Virus record (IMG/VR): IMGVR_UViG_3300030098_001704
Span: 1 to 42,221 of that record
DNA: 42,221 nucleotides
From: a virus
Direction: 5' to 3' (one strand)
Shown here: piece by piece, positions 32,084-41,011 of the stretch
How positions within the stretch are numbered: the stretch's first letter is position 1
Layout: every line of letters begins with the position of its first letter
Notes under the pieces: model-generated
Database searches by the model: none
Told to the model about the DNA's origin: nothing
The model's input: only the letters and a program-made list of their open reading frames with translations
Program-made: the position numbers and the translations under genes

Positions 32084-32846
32084 AGAAAATATCTTTAAAG
32101 AAAACGAAACTTCACAATCACAACAAGAGGAATCTAAACCAGTTATCAGTAATGAACACTTAACTACTTTAGTAGGGGAGGGAAAGAAGTACGAAAATAA
32201 TGAATCTTTAGCTAAAGCGTATTCTAATGCTGACAACTTTATAGAACAGTTAAAAACTGAGAACCAGGAACTTCGGTCAGAACTTGACAAAAGATTAAAT
32301 GCTGAAGATGTACTCTCGGAAATTAAGAGAGAACGTGAGGAAACATTAAAAGCAAATCAAATTTCTAGGGAGAACACCACTCCTAAGTTAGATGAAGAAG
32401 CTTTATCCAAGCTTGTCTCTAGTACTTTAGAGCAAAGAGAAAGTGAAAAAGAGGCTACTGCTAATATACAAAGAGTTGATAACCAAATGAAAAAAATCTA
32501 TGGTGAAGAAAAAGCCAGAGATGTTCTTGATAGAAAAGCTCAAGAATTAAATTTGTCTGTTGACTTCTTAGCTAGTGTTGCTGCAAAAAGTCCTGATGCT
32601 TTTTTTAATACTCTAGGTATATCTCAAAAATCGGAATCGACAATTCCAAACACAACAGTAAGTACGACAAATACTGAAGCTGTTAAAGAAGTAAACGCTG
32701 GTTCTACAATTGCAGAAGGTACTTGGCAATCTTTTGAGGCATTACGTAAAAGTAATCCTAGAAAGTATTTCAGTCCTGAAGTACAGAATCAGATTTTTAA
32801 AATGAGAAAAGAGAAAGGCCCGGAAGGGTTTTATAATTCTAACTAA
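32076..32846 (+). CDS. Capsid scaffolding protein
   Basis: 256 residues, strongly acidic, with extended coiled coil (about 55-150) and Glu/Lys/Gln-rich sequence, then a Ser/Thr-rich linker and a basic C-terminal segment (RKYFSPEVQNQIFKMRKEKG) that would bind the capsid protein. This is the usual scaffold architecture, and the gene sits directly before the major capsid gene. Confidence 0.83.
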   Translation: MAEENIFKENETSQSQQEESKPVISNEHLTTLVGEGKKYENNESLAKAYSNADNFIEQLKTENQELRSELDKRLNAEDVLSEIKREREETLKANQISRENTTPKLDEEALSKLVSSTLEQRESEKEATANIQRVDNQMKKIYGEEKARDVLDRKAQELNLSVDFLASVAAKSPDAFFNTLGISQKSESTIPNTTVSTTNTEAVKEVNAGSTIAEGTWQSFEALRKSNPRKYFSPEVQNQIFKMRKEKGPEGFYNSN

Positions 32847-32861
32847 TAGGAGAAATCTTAA

Positions 32862-33800
32862 ATGGCTATGATTACAGGAAATTCAGAGCATCTAATACGC
32901 TCTGAGGTATGGTCAAGCCAATTGAAAGAAGTGCTTGAAGATGAACTTCAGGCACAACAGTACGTCAATTGGATGTCCGAATTTCCCGATGGTACAACTT
33001 TTACGATTCCTTCGATTGGTCAAGCACAAGTAGATGACTACGTAGAAGATACGGCAGTCAAATATCGTGCCCTTGACACTGGTGAATTTCAGTTTACAAT
33101 CGATCAGTACAAATCTTCGGGACACTACATCACAAACAAGAACAAGCAGGATTCGTTTTATATGAACCAGCTTGTTTCAGCTTTCGTTCCTAAACAGGCT
33201 AGGGCAATCCTAGAAGCTGTAGAAACGAAAATACTTGGACTAGAGTCTGAACAGACTGCTTCAAACTTGAACAACATTAATGGTGCACCACACCGTTTTG
33301 TTGCTTCAGGTACAAATGAAGTTTTTACTATTGCTGACTTTGCAAAGGCACGTTACTCCCTTAAAAAGGCTAACGTACCTGATACGGATCTTATTGCTAT
33401 CGTTGATCCTTCGGTAGAGTATACTATTAATACTTTGTCGAACTTGACTAACGTAAGTAATAACCCACGTTGGGAAGGCATTGTAAGTTCAGGGATCGCT
33501 ACTGGAATGAAGTTCATTAAAAATGTATATGGCTTTGATGTATATACCAGTAACTACTTAGCAGATGCAAACGAAACTGTTGATTCGGTTACAACTGCTG
33601 CTGGTAAAGCTAATATGTTTTTCTCAGCTTCTTCAGATGTCCTACCATTTGTAGGTGCTTGGCGGCAAATGCCTCAAGTAGACTCGGAGTATAACAAAGA
33701 CTTCCAACGTGAAGAGTATGTTACTACTGCCCGATATGGCGTAAAACTGTATCGTCCTGAAAATCTTGTTTGTGTCCTCAGTGACACCGACCAAGTTTAA
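32862..33800 (+). CDS. Major capsid protein
   Basis: 312 residues with AGGAG before the ATG. The sequence has the features of HK97-fold capsids of marine podoviruses: VEDTAVKYRALDTGEFQFTI, a central helix with VPKQARAILEAVETKIL, and a C-terminal stretch ending YGVKLYRPENLVCVL. The position after the scaffold and a codon choice richer in strong codons than its neighbours fit a highly expressed structural gene. Forms the icosahedral shell. Confidence 0.9.
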   Translation: MAMITGNSEHLIRSEVWSSQLKEVLEDELQAQQYVNWMSEFPDGTTFTIPSIGQAQVDDYVEDTAVKYRALDTGEFQFTIDQYKSSGHYITNKNKQDSFYMNQLVSAFVPKQARAILEAVETKILGLESEQTASNLNNINGAPHRFVASGTNEVFTIADFAKARYSLKKANVPDTDLIAIVDPSVEYTINTLSNLTNVSNNPRWEGIVSSGIATGMKFIKNVYGFDVYTSNYLADANETVDSVTTAAGKANMFFSASSDVLPFVGAWRQMPQVDSEYNKDFQREEYVTTARYGVKLYRPENLVCVLSDTDQV

Positions 33801-33814
33801 AGGAGGGTTTTAAA

Positions 33815-34336
33815 ATGGGAGCAAATGAATTTTGGACAAACAGCGATGGTCTTAATGTCCGATTTGGACTAGAGAAGGGAGCTGCCGTAAAACAAGGGCA
33901 TCTGTCCACGATGGGCGATGAGAAGCAAGCAGTATTTACTATTACTGGTACTGACTTAACTTCTTCTGATGCTGTCCTTGAAACTCATCCATCAGTAGGT
34001 ATTCCTGATGGAGCACATATCATCTCAGCTACGTTGTATGTTACTACTGCCTTTACGTCTGGTGGTTCTGCCACTCTGACTATTGGCCTTATGCACGATG
34101 ATGGGGATGGTACGTTTTCAGTACTTGATGCTGATGGTATCGATGCTACAATAGCTCTTACTGCTATTGATGCTATCGGGGATCATGTAGCATGTGATGG
34201 TGCATTAGTTGGATCAGCTGCGGCAGCGATAGCAGGAACAGGTGATCGACCAGTGTATGTATCAGCCAAGTATGCTACGGCTGCTTTTACTGCTGGTGTA
34301 GCCGAGCTTGTAATTAAGTACAGAGATCAAAACTAA
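33815..34336 (+). CDS. Capsid decoration-like protein (173 aa)
   Basis: 173 residues preceded by GGAGGG, the strongest ribosome-binding site here. Ala/Thr/Gly/Asp-rich beta sequence with no charged clusters, placed between the capsid gene and a terminator-like hairpin. It is probably an abundant structural protein on the capsid surface or a head fibre. Assigned from position and composition only. Confidence 0.6.
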   Translation: MGANEFWTNSDGLNVRFGLEKGAAVKQGHLSTMGDEKQAVFTITGTDLTSSDAVLETHPSVGIPDGAHIISATLYVTTAFTSGGSATLTIGLMHDDGDGTFSVLDADGIDATIALTAIDAIGDHVACDGALVGSAAAAIAGTGDRPVYVSAKYATAAFTAGVAELVIKYRDQN

Positions 34337-34349
34337 CTTAATTACAAAG

Positions 34350-34380
34350 TGAGGGAGAGTTTTACTATAACTCTCCCTTA
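34350..34380 (+). terminator. Intrinsic terminator-like hairpin after the capsid genes
   Basis: AGGGAGAGTT and AACTCTCCCT form a perfect 10-bp stem around a seven-base loop (34352-34378), extendable with G-T and T-A pairs. The following TTACTCTCTTTC is T-rich but interrupted, so read-through to the fibre genes is likely. Confidence 0.65.
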
Positions 34381-34410
34381 CTCTCTTTCTAACTTTTCTG
34401 GATTAGGACA

Positions 34411-34911
34411 ATGACTGTAAACCACAAGGATTTAACTGGAGTTTCTCTACATGAACCTAAAGGGGTAGCCGCTGCGTCTGCTAATACAGTATATGTTGCT
34501 AATGGTTCTGGTTCTGGTACATGGGAGAAAGTAGATAAAGATGCAATTAATACTTCTAGTATTAAAGATTTAAACAAAATATATCTGACTTATACAATAC
34601 CTGATATTTCAACAGCAGGTTCACACTTTGTTGTTACCCCAATTGCAGGGGATATAGCTAAAATTTATTCAACAATTAATAATGCTATTACATCTGCTAA
34701 CTGTGGATTAACTTTTGAAATTGCTGGAACTGCTGTAACTAACGGAGCTATAACAATAGCTCACTCTGGATCTGCTGCTGGTACAGTAGATAGCTCTACT
34801 CCTAGCGGTCAAAAGACTTTAACAGCAGGACAAGCTATAGAAATTATTACCGATGGGGCAAGCTCTACAGCTTGTAGGGGTACAATAACTTTTGAATTGG
34901 ATGTGAGCTAA
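34411..34911 (+). CDS. Tail stalk or fibre component (166 aa)
   Basis: 166 residues, beta-rich, with the N-terminal motif SANTVYVANGSGSGTWEKV seen in marine phage fibre and stalk proteins. Small Gly/Ala/Thr content increases after residue 60. The stop overlaps the next ATG (TAATG). Likely a structural tail or fibre protein; function inferred. Confidence 0.55.
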   Translation: MTVNHKDLTGVSLHEPKGVAAASANTVYVANGSGSGTWEKVDKDAINTSSIKDLNKIYLTYTIPDISTAGSHFVVTPIAGDIAKIYSTINNAITSANCGLTFEIAGTAVTNGAITIAHSGSAAGTVDSSTPSGQKTLTAGQAIEIITDGASSTACRGTITFELDVS

Positions 34912-36005
34912 TGCCAAAATTAACAACTACTGATCTTACCTCATTATCTTCTAACGAAACTTCTTCTGTTAATACTCTTAATGCAAACTTTGCATTAGTA
35001 GAAACTGCAATGGAAAATACTCTTAGCAGGGATGGTACTGCTACAAATACCATGACTGCTAGTTTAGATATGAATAGTAACAAAATACTTAATGTTGCTG
35101 CTGGGACATCTGCCGCAGATGGAGTAAATCTTTCACAGTTAACGGCTGCTACTGGACAGGTTCCAGGTTTAAGTATGACTATGGAAACAACTACAACAGA
35201 CTCAGATCAAGGGAATGGGAAAGTTTGGTTTAATGCAGCTATCGCTTCTGCTACAATTCTATATATGGATGATGTAGATACAAACTCTGCTAACATAGCT
35301 ACCTTTGTACAGACATGGGATAACTCTACTACAACTGCAAGCAGAGGTTATATCTATGTTATACAGAAAGCATCAGCAGTAAACTATGCTGTATTTGAAA
35401 TAGATGGTGCAGTTACAGATGCTAGTGGGTATACTAAGATACCTGTAAATTATATGATTGGAGCAGGTACGTTAGCTGATGGAGATCCAGTAACAGTTAA
35501 TTTTATTAGGACAGGAAATACCGGGGCTACAGGAGATACCGGGTCTACTGGTGCAACTGGTTCTGGTGAAGGAATTGAATTAGCTTTTGAATCAACTACA
35601 ACAGATACCGATCAGGGTGCAGGTAAAGTTTGGCTTAATCATGGAACAGCTTCTTCAGCTACAGTTGTTTATATAGATGATGTTGATAGTAATGCTGCCA
35701 ATATAAATAGTTTTGTAGATTCTTTTGATGATTCTGGAAGTTCTGTTAAAGGTAGGATCTCTATTAAAAAACAATTAGCCCCAGAAAATTATCATGTATA
35801 TAACGTAACTGGTTCAGTTACCTCTGCGTCTACGTATTCTAAAGTAGCTTGTACCCATGTCGTAAGTGCAGGGACTATTTCAGATGGAGATGCAGTACAT
35901 TTATCTTTTTCTAGGACAGGGGATAAAGGGGATACTGGAGCAGCAGGGTCAGATGGTGAAGTAAGTGAAGCAACGGCAGTAGCTTTGAGTATCGCATTAG
36001 GATGA
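34911..36005 (+). CDS. Tail fibre protein with collagen-like repeats and a duplicated domain
   Basis: 364 residues. The N-terminus includes SLDMNSNKILNVAAGTSAADGVNLSQL, a common tail-fibre connector. Two similar domains follow (about 93-207 and 222-332), each starting near ES/ETTTTDxDQGxGKVW and ending in DG(D)xVxxxFxRTG. Each is followed by collagen-type Gly-x-x repeats (GATGDTGSTGATG and DKGDTGAAGSDG). The protein is therefore a trimeric fibre built of repeated modules, probably contacting the host surface. Confidence 0.75.
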   Translation: MPKLTTTDLTSLSSNETSSVNTLNANFALVETAMENTLSRDGTATNTMTASLDMNSNKILNVAAGTSAADGVNLSQLTAATGQVPGLSMTMETTTTDSDQGNGKVWFNAAIASATILYMDDVDTNSANIATFVQTWDNSTTTASRGYIYVIQKASAVNYAVFEIDGAVTDASGYTKIPVNYMIGAGTLADGDPVTVNFIRTGNTGATGDTGSTGATGSGEGIELAFESTTTDTDQGAGKVWLNHGTASSATVVYIDDVDSNAANINSFVDSFDDSGSSVKGRISIKKQLAPENYHVYNVTGSVTSASTYSKVACTHVVSAGTISDGDAVHLSFSRTGDKGDTGAAGSDGEVSEATAVALSIALG

Positions 36006-36040
36006 TTTAACAATGGGGGAAGTATCCCGAAGGAGCAATT

Positions 36041-36391
36041 ATGGCAAACACATTTAAAGTAGCAACACGGGCATCCGTAGATCACAGTTCAGCGGATACT
36101 ATTTATACAGTACCCGGTAGTACGACAACTGTAATACTGGGCATGACAATCTGTAACCGCCACAGTGCGGCCACAGACATTGATGTAATTCTGGTGTCGG
36201 ATACAGCAGGAAGTAACCCGAATACAAATGCTAACGTCTACCTTCTGAAAGATACAGAAATTCCTGCAAAGTCTACGCTAGAGGTTTTTGCTGGACAGAA
36301 GATAGTATTACAAACAACAGATAGTATAACGGCTCAAGCTGCGGCTAATGATTATATTGATATTTCACTCAGCTTTATGGAGATAACATAA
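36041..36391 (+). CDS. Small structural protein (116 aa)
   Basis: 116 residues after AAGGAG. Beta-rich, Thr/Ala/Asp-heavy, and with few aromatic residues. TVILGMTICNRHSAATDI and later VFAGQKIVLQT resemble short virion proteins common in marine phages. The base composition is slightly richer in G+C than the fibre gene before it. The stop overlaps the next ATG (TAATG), linking it to the fibre cassette. Exact role unknown. Confidence 0.58.
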   Translation: MANTFKVATRASVDHSSADTIYTVPGSTTTVILGMTICNRHSAATDIDVILVSDTAGSNPNTNANVYLLKDTEIPAKSTLEVFAGQKIVLQTTDSITAQAAANDYIDISLSFMEIT

Positions 36392-37182
36392 TGCCATTCC
36401 TTGGATCACAGCCAGCCGAAACAGCTTTAACGACAGGCGATCTTGCAGATGACATCGTCACAGAAGCCAAGATGGCTAATGATGCTATTGGCCTTGCAGA
36501 ACTCAAGGCTGGTACGGATGGCGAGTTAATTACGTGGGATGCTTCTGGCAACCCAACAACTGTAGGTGCTGGGACTTCTGGACACTTTTTAAAATCACAA
36601 GGGGCTGGATCTGTTCCAGTATTTGCTGCTGCTGGTGGAGGGTCTATGACCTTTATCTCTAGTGTGACTGCAAGTGATTCTGCAACTGTAGCTTTTACTT
36701 CTGGAATTGATACGACTTATGAAGAATATATTATTAAAGGGGTAAATATCCATTCGGCAAGTGATGACGTATATTTTTATGCTGTAGCAGGAACAAGTGG
36801 GCCATCTTATTTAACGACAAACGAATACGATTGGCGAATCGATGGAGCTAATCAAGGAGGCACTTCGGGTGCTGATAACGGGAGTACTTTAGGTCGAATC
36901 GGATTTCACAAGGACAGCGGTTCTGGTGAGATGGCTGGAAATGCGACTTACGAAATGATGGACGTGGAATTCATTTTACGTGCTCCGGGAGCGACTGATA
37001 ATTGGAAAAAGTTCTTTATAAGAACTGTTCACACGCAAGCTGCTAGTGGGCAAGGAATATACGTGAGTACAGGGGGTGGTCAGATAAGAAGTTCTACTGC
37101 CATTACTGCAATTAAATTTCAATTTAGTTCTGGAAATATCTCATCTGGAAATTTTTATTTGTACGGAATTAATAAGAGCTAG
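36391..37182 (+). CDS. Tail fibre protein, cassette 1
   Basis: 263 residues. Begins MPFLGSQPAE and has an N-terminal stem with LADDIVTEAKMANDAIG-type repeats, GTSGHFLKSQG, then a C-terminal beta domain (about 90-263) with no recognised enzyme motif. The first residues and domain order match the protein at 37497-38273, so the two are paralogues. The short conserved N-terminus is probably the tail-binding end, and the divergent C-terminus the receptor-binding end. Confidence 0.75.
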   Translation: MPFLGSQPAETALTTGDLADDIVTEAKMANDAIGLAELKAGTDGELITWDASGNPTTVGAGTSGHFLKSQGAGSVPVFAAAGGGSMTFISSVTASDSATVAFTSGIDTTYEEYIIKGVNIHSASDDVYFYAVAGTSGPSYLTTNEYDWRIDGANQGGTSGADNGSTLGRIGFHKDSGSGEMAGNATYEMMDVEFILRAPGATDNWKKFFIRTVHTQAASGQGIYVSTGGGQIRSSTAITAIKFQFSSGNISSGNFYLYGINKS

Positions 37183-37191
37183 GAGGATAGA

Positions 37192-37482
37192 ATGGCAAGA
37201 CACCACGCAACTCCAGATGGCAATGTAGCCTTTTCATCAGAGGAAGAAACTGCAAGGGATGCAGAAGAAAAAGCATGGGCAGATAAAAAAACTGACAGGG
37301 ATTGGTTAGCAATTAGGAACAAAAGAAATACTTTATTAGCAGAAACAGATTGGTGGGCTAATAGTGACTTAACTATGTCGGATGCTCGAAAAAAATACAG
37401 AACAGATTTACGTGATCTTCCTTCAACTGTATCTGACCCATCGAAATGGGAGGACATAACATGGCCTTCAAAACCAGATTAA
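37192..37482 (+). CDS. Tail fibre assembly chaperone-like protein, cassette 1
   Basis: 96 residues with AGGAGG before the ATG. The C-terminal half matches the Phage_tail_APC pattern: RNKRNTLLAETDWW, a central YRTDLRDLP, and a closing WPSKPD. These proteins accompany fibre genes and help fold or attach the fibre. The gene follows its fibre gene by nine bases, and a longer relative follows the second fibre gene. Confidence 0.78.
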   Translation: MARHHATPDGNVAFSSEEETARDAEEKAWADKKTDRDWLAIRNKRNTLLAETDWWANSDLTMSDARKKYRTDLRDLPSTVSDPSKWEDITWPSKPD

Positions 37483-37496
37483 TTAAGGAGTAGGAC

Positions 37497-38273
37497 ATGC
37501 CATTTTTAGGAGTACAACCATCTAGAGGTTTAGTCGGTACGGCTGGTATCGATGCAGATGCCATTACAGCGGCTAAAATTGCTGACGATCAAATTAACAG
37601 TGAGCATTATGTTGCCGCTTCGATTGATAATGAGCATTTAGCTGACGATGCTGTAGGAGTAGCCGAGTTAAGTGCTACAGGTACAGCTTCAAGCTCAACC
37701 TTTTTAAGAGGAGATAACTCTTGGGCTGCTGCTGGAGGTGGAGCATGGACGTTAGTGGACATGACTAATGTTACATCAGCTACTTCAGCCGTAACCGTTA
37801 CAGGCTTAGATAATTCCACATATAATACTTATTGTATAACAATCGCTAATCTCGTTCCCGAAACTGACAATCGTGGACTTAGAATGAGGTTGGGCGACAG
37901 TGGTGGGTTAAAAACAGGAGCCTCAGACTATGCTTGGGTACATTCAAATATTGATCAGGCAGGTAATGAATCAAACATAAGTGATAGTTCAGATAGTTTT
38001 GTGCCAATCGTGAATACTACGGATTGGGTAGGATCATCTACAGGTGAGGGATACTCGGCTGTGATTTATCTGCATATTTCTACTAGCAGTGGGCCAGTAG
38101 ACCCGATGTTTCACGGTACGCATTGTGCAAAAGATCAGTCACGAGCGCATCATGCTGGCTGGCTGTCTGGCTCTACAGTTGGAATGTATACGATAACGCA
38201 ATTTAGTATATATGCTAGCTCTGGAAATATAGACAATGGTCGTGTTTCGACTTACGGAATCAAACATACATAG
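37497..38273 (+). CDS. Tail fibre protein, cassette 2
   Basis: 258 residues, paralogous to 36391-37182: begins MPFLGVQPS, followed by an Asp/Ala/Ile stem (ADAITAAKIADDQI, ADDAVGVAELS), SSTFLRGDNSWAAAGGG as a hinge, and a distinct C-terminal beta domain. Preceded by AAGGAG. With the chaperone gene after it, this forms a second tandem cassette. Probably gives the phage a second receptor specificity or a mixed fibre. Confidence 0.75.
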   Translation: MPFLGVQPSRGLVGTAGIDADAITAAKIADDQINSEHYVAASIDNEHLADDAVGVAELSATGTASSSTFLRGDNSWAAAGGGAWTLVDMTNVTSATSAVTVTGLDNSTYNTYCITIANLVPETDNRGLRMRLGDSGGLKTGASDYAWVHSNIDQAGNESNISDSSDSFVPIVNTTDWVGSSTGEGYSAVIYLHISTSSGPVDPMFHGTHCAKDQSRAHHAGWLSGSTVGMYTITQFSIYASSGNIDNGRVSTYGIKHT

Positions 38274-38282
38274 GTGAAAAAT

Positions 38283-38696
38283 ATGGCGTGGATAACGGTC
38301 AACAAAGTCAATTCAGATAATCAGATTACCAGTTATAATATCTTTGATGCTGAATCAGATGCCAATGCTAAAGTTGTAGAACTTACAGAATTAGGATTGA
38401 GTAATGTATATGCTGTAGAGAAACCTGATGCAGATATACAGCATCTTATTCCTAATGTTTCTAATAAGACTGTTGCTATTAATACAAGTGCTAAGACAGC
38501 AGAAGAAACAGAACAGAAAAAACAAAAATTACGTTCTATTAGATCCCCCTTAATAAAAGAAGCAGACCATACAATTTGGACATTAGAAGATGCTGGCTCC
38601 GATACTTCAGCATGGAAGACTTATCGCCAAAAGCTAAGAGATATAACTAAAGACGCTGATCTCGATAACCCAACATGGCCTGATAAACCTAGTTAA
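38283..38696 (+). CDS. Tail fibre assembly chaperone-like protein, cassette 2
   Basis: 137 residues from ATG 38283 with AGGTG upstream; a GTG three codons earlier is less likely. The N-terminal half (about 1-75) is a small alpha/beta domain absent from the 96-residue relative; the C-terminal half keeps the chaperone pattern (RSPLIKEADHTIW, YRQKLRDI, WPDKPS). It follows its fibre gene closely. Confidence 0.75.
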   Translation: MAWITVNKVNSDNQITSYNIFDAESDANAKVVELTELGLSNVYAVEKPDADIQHLIPNVSNKTVAINTSAKTAEETEQKKQKLRSIRSPLIKEADHTIWTLEDAGSDTSAWKTYRQKLRDITKDADLDNPTWPDKPS

Positions 38697-38711
38697 TTTG
38701 GTGTATAATAA

Positions 38712-39269
38712 ATGGTAGTAGCGGAAACTTTAGTTGGTATCCAACTAGTTAAAAGTGCAGTAAGTGGTATAAAGGAAGTAATACATACTTGCCAAGATAT
38801 ACATGAAATTAGCCATCATATAGATAATGTTTTTAGTGGGCAAGAACATATTGATAAAAAGATTGCCGCTAAAAAGAAAAAAGCTAAGTCAGGTATTGCT
38901 GGTAAGTGGCAAACATTTATAGGTTCTAAAATTGGCGGTGAAGAAGGGGATGGCACTAGTATACAGGAGATAGCTGCTGAGATTATAGAGCAAAAACAAG
39001 CACAAAAAGAGATACGTAATATGTCCTTGATGCTCAATAAACGCTTTGGGGCAGATACGTGGGCTACAATTATAAAAACAAGACAGGAACGTATTAAAGA
39101 AAGAGATGAAAGATTAAAACGACAAGCAGAAGAAGCTAAAGATAGGGCTTATGAAAATAAAAAGAAACTTAAAAAAACCTTAGAAGAATTTGGTAAACTA
39201 TTAATAATTATAGGCGTAGCCCTAGGAATGTATTGGTACATTAGTTGGGCTTGTAAGGGCTGTATTTAA
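38712..39269 (+). CDS. C-terminally anchored coiled-coil protein (185 aa)
   Basis: 185 residues. A helical N-terminus, Lys-rich linker (about 55-66), long charged coiled coil (about 90-160), and a C-terminal membrane segment (about 163-180, IIIGVALGMYWYISWACKGC). No clear ribosome-binding site; TATAAT lies three bases before the ATG but is too close to act as its promoter. The stop overlaps the next gene (TAATG). First of four consecutive small membrane/coiled-coil genes. Function unknown. Confidence 0.6.
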   Translation: MVVAETLVGIQLVKSAVSGIKEVIHTCQDIHEISHHIDNVFSGQEHIDKKIAAKKKKAKSGIAGKWQTFIGSKIGGEEGDGTSIQEIAAEIIEQKQAQKEIRNMSLMLNKRFGADTWATIIKTRQERIKERDERLKRQAEEAKDRAYENKKKLKKTLEEFGKLLIIIGVALGMYWYISWACKGCI

Positions 39270-39661
39270 TGGCTACAGAAGTAAGTTCAACCACATCAGT
39301 AGCAATGCCAATACGTAATCTTATTAGTATTGTAAGTGCAGTAGCTGTAGGAACGTGGGCATATTTTGGTGTAGTAGAACGATTAAATAAACTAGAAACT
39401 AAATCACAATTAATGCAATCTGATTTAGAAAAGAACAATGAGTTCCGTATAAAAACCCCCCAAAGTCCTACAGACAAAGAGCAGTATATGTTAATAGAAC
39501 ATCTTTCTGGCCAAGTAGAAAAGATACAAACAACTATAGAATCTATGGCACATAATGCTGTCAATATATCACGGTTACAAAAGGATGTTGAGAAAGCTAT
39601 GGGTAATATTGAAGATCTTAAAGATAGTCAAAGAAACTTAAAATATACTAATGGAAAATGA
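39269..39661 (+). CDS. N-terminally anchored coiled-coil protein (130 aa)
   Basis: 130 residues with one membrane segment (about 18-37) followed by long coiled coil to the C-terminus. The layout is like an inner-membrane spanin or a membrane-anchored tether. No lipobox. It overlaps both neighbours (TAATG before, ATGA after). Function unknown. Confidence 0.6.
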   Translation: MATEVSSTTSVAMPIRNLISIVSAVAVGTWAYFGVVERLNKLETKSQLMQSDLEKNNEFRIKTPQSPTDKEQYMLIEHLSGQVEKIQTTIESMAHNAVNISRLQKDVEKAMGNIEDLKDSQRNLKYTNGK

Positions 39662-39894
39662 TAGAAATATTTACCGGGTTTATATTACAAATGATTGCAA
39701 GTGTAAGTGGTACAGTGATGGAGTTTACCCCACGTAAGTCATTAAGTGATTGTTTAAAGGTTAAACGAAAGATAGAAAGAGAAAGTGATGTATACCAAGG
39801 GCCACGTTGGGTTTGTAAGAAAGGCAAATTAGAAATGCATAAGACAATGGATGGAAGTTACCGACCTATGAAAATGCTACCTATGGAGGAATAG
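39658..39894 (+). CDS. Small protein with hydrophobic N-terminus (78 aa)
   Basis: 78 residues. The first 21 residues are hydrophobic (IEIFTGFILQMIASVSGTVM) and could be a signal or anchor; the remainder is basic with Cys near residues 32 and 53 that could form a disulfide if exported. It starts in an ATGA overlap and ends directly before the next ATG. Function unknown. Confidence 0.6.
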   Translation: MIEIFTGFILQMIASVSGTVMEFTPRKSLSDCLKVKRKIERESDVYQGPRWVCKKGKLEMHKTMDGSYRPMKMLPMEE

Positions 39895-40245
39895 ATGGAG
39901 TTAGGTAGTAGAGAAGCTATTCAATTCCTGTTTGTTGTTGCTACATTAGCAGGGTCATTTCAAATGGTCAAGTCTAACCTAGCAAGAGTAATGAAAGACC
40001 TTGAAAATTTAAAAAAAGAATTAGAAGATATTAATATGCGTATAGATAATGTAGAGTCTGCTTCTGCTGTTATACATCACCAAGTAAAAGTCTTAGGTAG
40101 TATCCTATCCCCCGATAATTTAGAAAAACATAATAGAGAGTTACAAGATTTACAAGCTCGTACAGATGTTAATACAAGAGATATACAAATAATAAGTAAA
40201 ATGCACAATGGTTCACACCCACATATAGGAAAAGGCAATGCCTAA
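39895..40245 (+). CDS. Spanin- or holin-like small membrane protein (116 aa)
   Basis: 116 residues. One membrane segment (about 10-25) is followed by a continuous coiled coil (about 30-100) ending in a His/Gly tail. This is the shape of an inner-membrane spanin, but no partner lipoprotein is identifiable, and it lies far from the lysozyme. It overlaps the tail adaptor gene by 8 bases, so a tail-linked role is equally possible. Confidence 0.55.
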   Translation: MELGSREAIQFLFVVATLAGSFQMVKSNLARVMKDLENLKKELEDINMRIDNVESASAVIHHQVKVLGSILSPDNLEKHNRELQDLQARTDVNTRDIQIISKMHNGSHPHIGKGNA

Positions 40246-41011
40246 ACTTACATTATTAGATATGGTACAAAGAACATTATCATCTATGGATAGTGATACA
40301 GTTAATAGTTATGATGATACAGTAGAATCTGAACAAGTAGCTTATATTGTTAGGGACGTATACTACGATTTAATTAATAATATTGAAATACCCGAACATA
40401 GAAAACTTATTACATTAACTGCATTGGGTGCTACTGCTACCCCTACCCATATGAAAATTCCTGATGGGATACAAAGAGTAGAAGAGGTTCGTTATAATAC
40501 AATTAAATCTGGAGGTACAGATAAAGATTATAGTATAATGAGCTATATCGAACCAGAAGTATTTTTACAAAGGACTTTATCAAGATCTTCTTCTGGTAGT
40601 AATATTGTAACTGTTACTATTGATGGGGGAGAAGTACTAATACAAAATGATAAATCTCCAGAATATTATACAAGTTTTGACGATGAATATTTAGTCTTTG
40701 ATTCTTACGATAGTGATGTAGACAGTACATTACAATCAAGTAAGTTTATTGTATGGGCAATACAAGAACCAACATTTACTATGTCTAATACATTTACACC
40801 AGACCTTGATGTAAACCTGTTTCCTTTACTATTGAATGAAGTGAAATCTGTTGCACACGTAGAGTTAAACCAACAGGCTAACCCTAAAGCAGAACAGATG
40901 GCACTAAAACAAAAGATACGTTGGCAAAGTGATAGGCATAATGTATCTGCATCTGCATTTAATACTTATGGAAGGAATAATTATGGAAGAGCGAACCGTA
41001 GAAGATCTTGA
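40238..41011 (+). CDS. Tail adaptor / tail tube protein A-like
   Basis: 257 residues. The motifs IVRDVYYDLINNIEIPEHRKLITL and THMKIPDGIQRVEEVRYN, with a Lys/Arg/Asn-rich C-terminus, are typical of the T7 gp11-like adaptor family in marine podoviruses. This ring joins portal and tail nozzle, and the gene lies before the nozzle-type gene, as in T7. The family call is from recognition of pattern and synteny. Confidence 0.75.
   Translation: MPKLTLLDMVQRTLSSMDSDTVNSYDDTVESEQVAYIVRDVYYDLINNIEIPEHRKLITLTALGATATPTHMKIPDGIQRVEEVRYNTIKSGGTDKDYSIMSYIEPEVFLQRTLSRSSSGSNIVTVTIDGGEVLIQNDKSPEYYTSFDDEYLVFDSYDSDVDSTLQSSKFIVWAIQEPTFTMSNTFTPDLDVNLFPLLLNEVKSVAHVELNQQANPKAEQMALKQKIRWQSDRHNVSASAFNTYGRNNYGRANRRRS

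Noticed and set aside
38704-38709. TATAAT just before the gene at 38712
   Set aside because: A start from it would fall inside the gene, and no -35 box is present.
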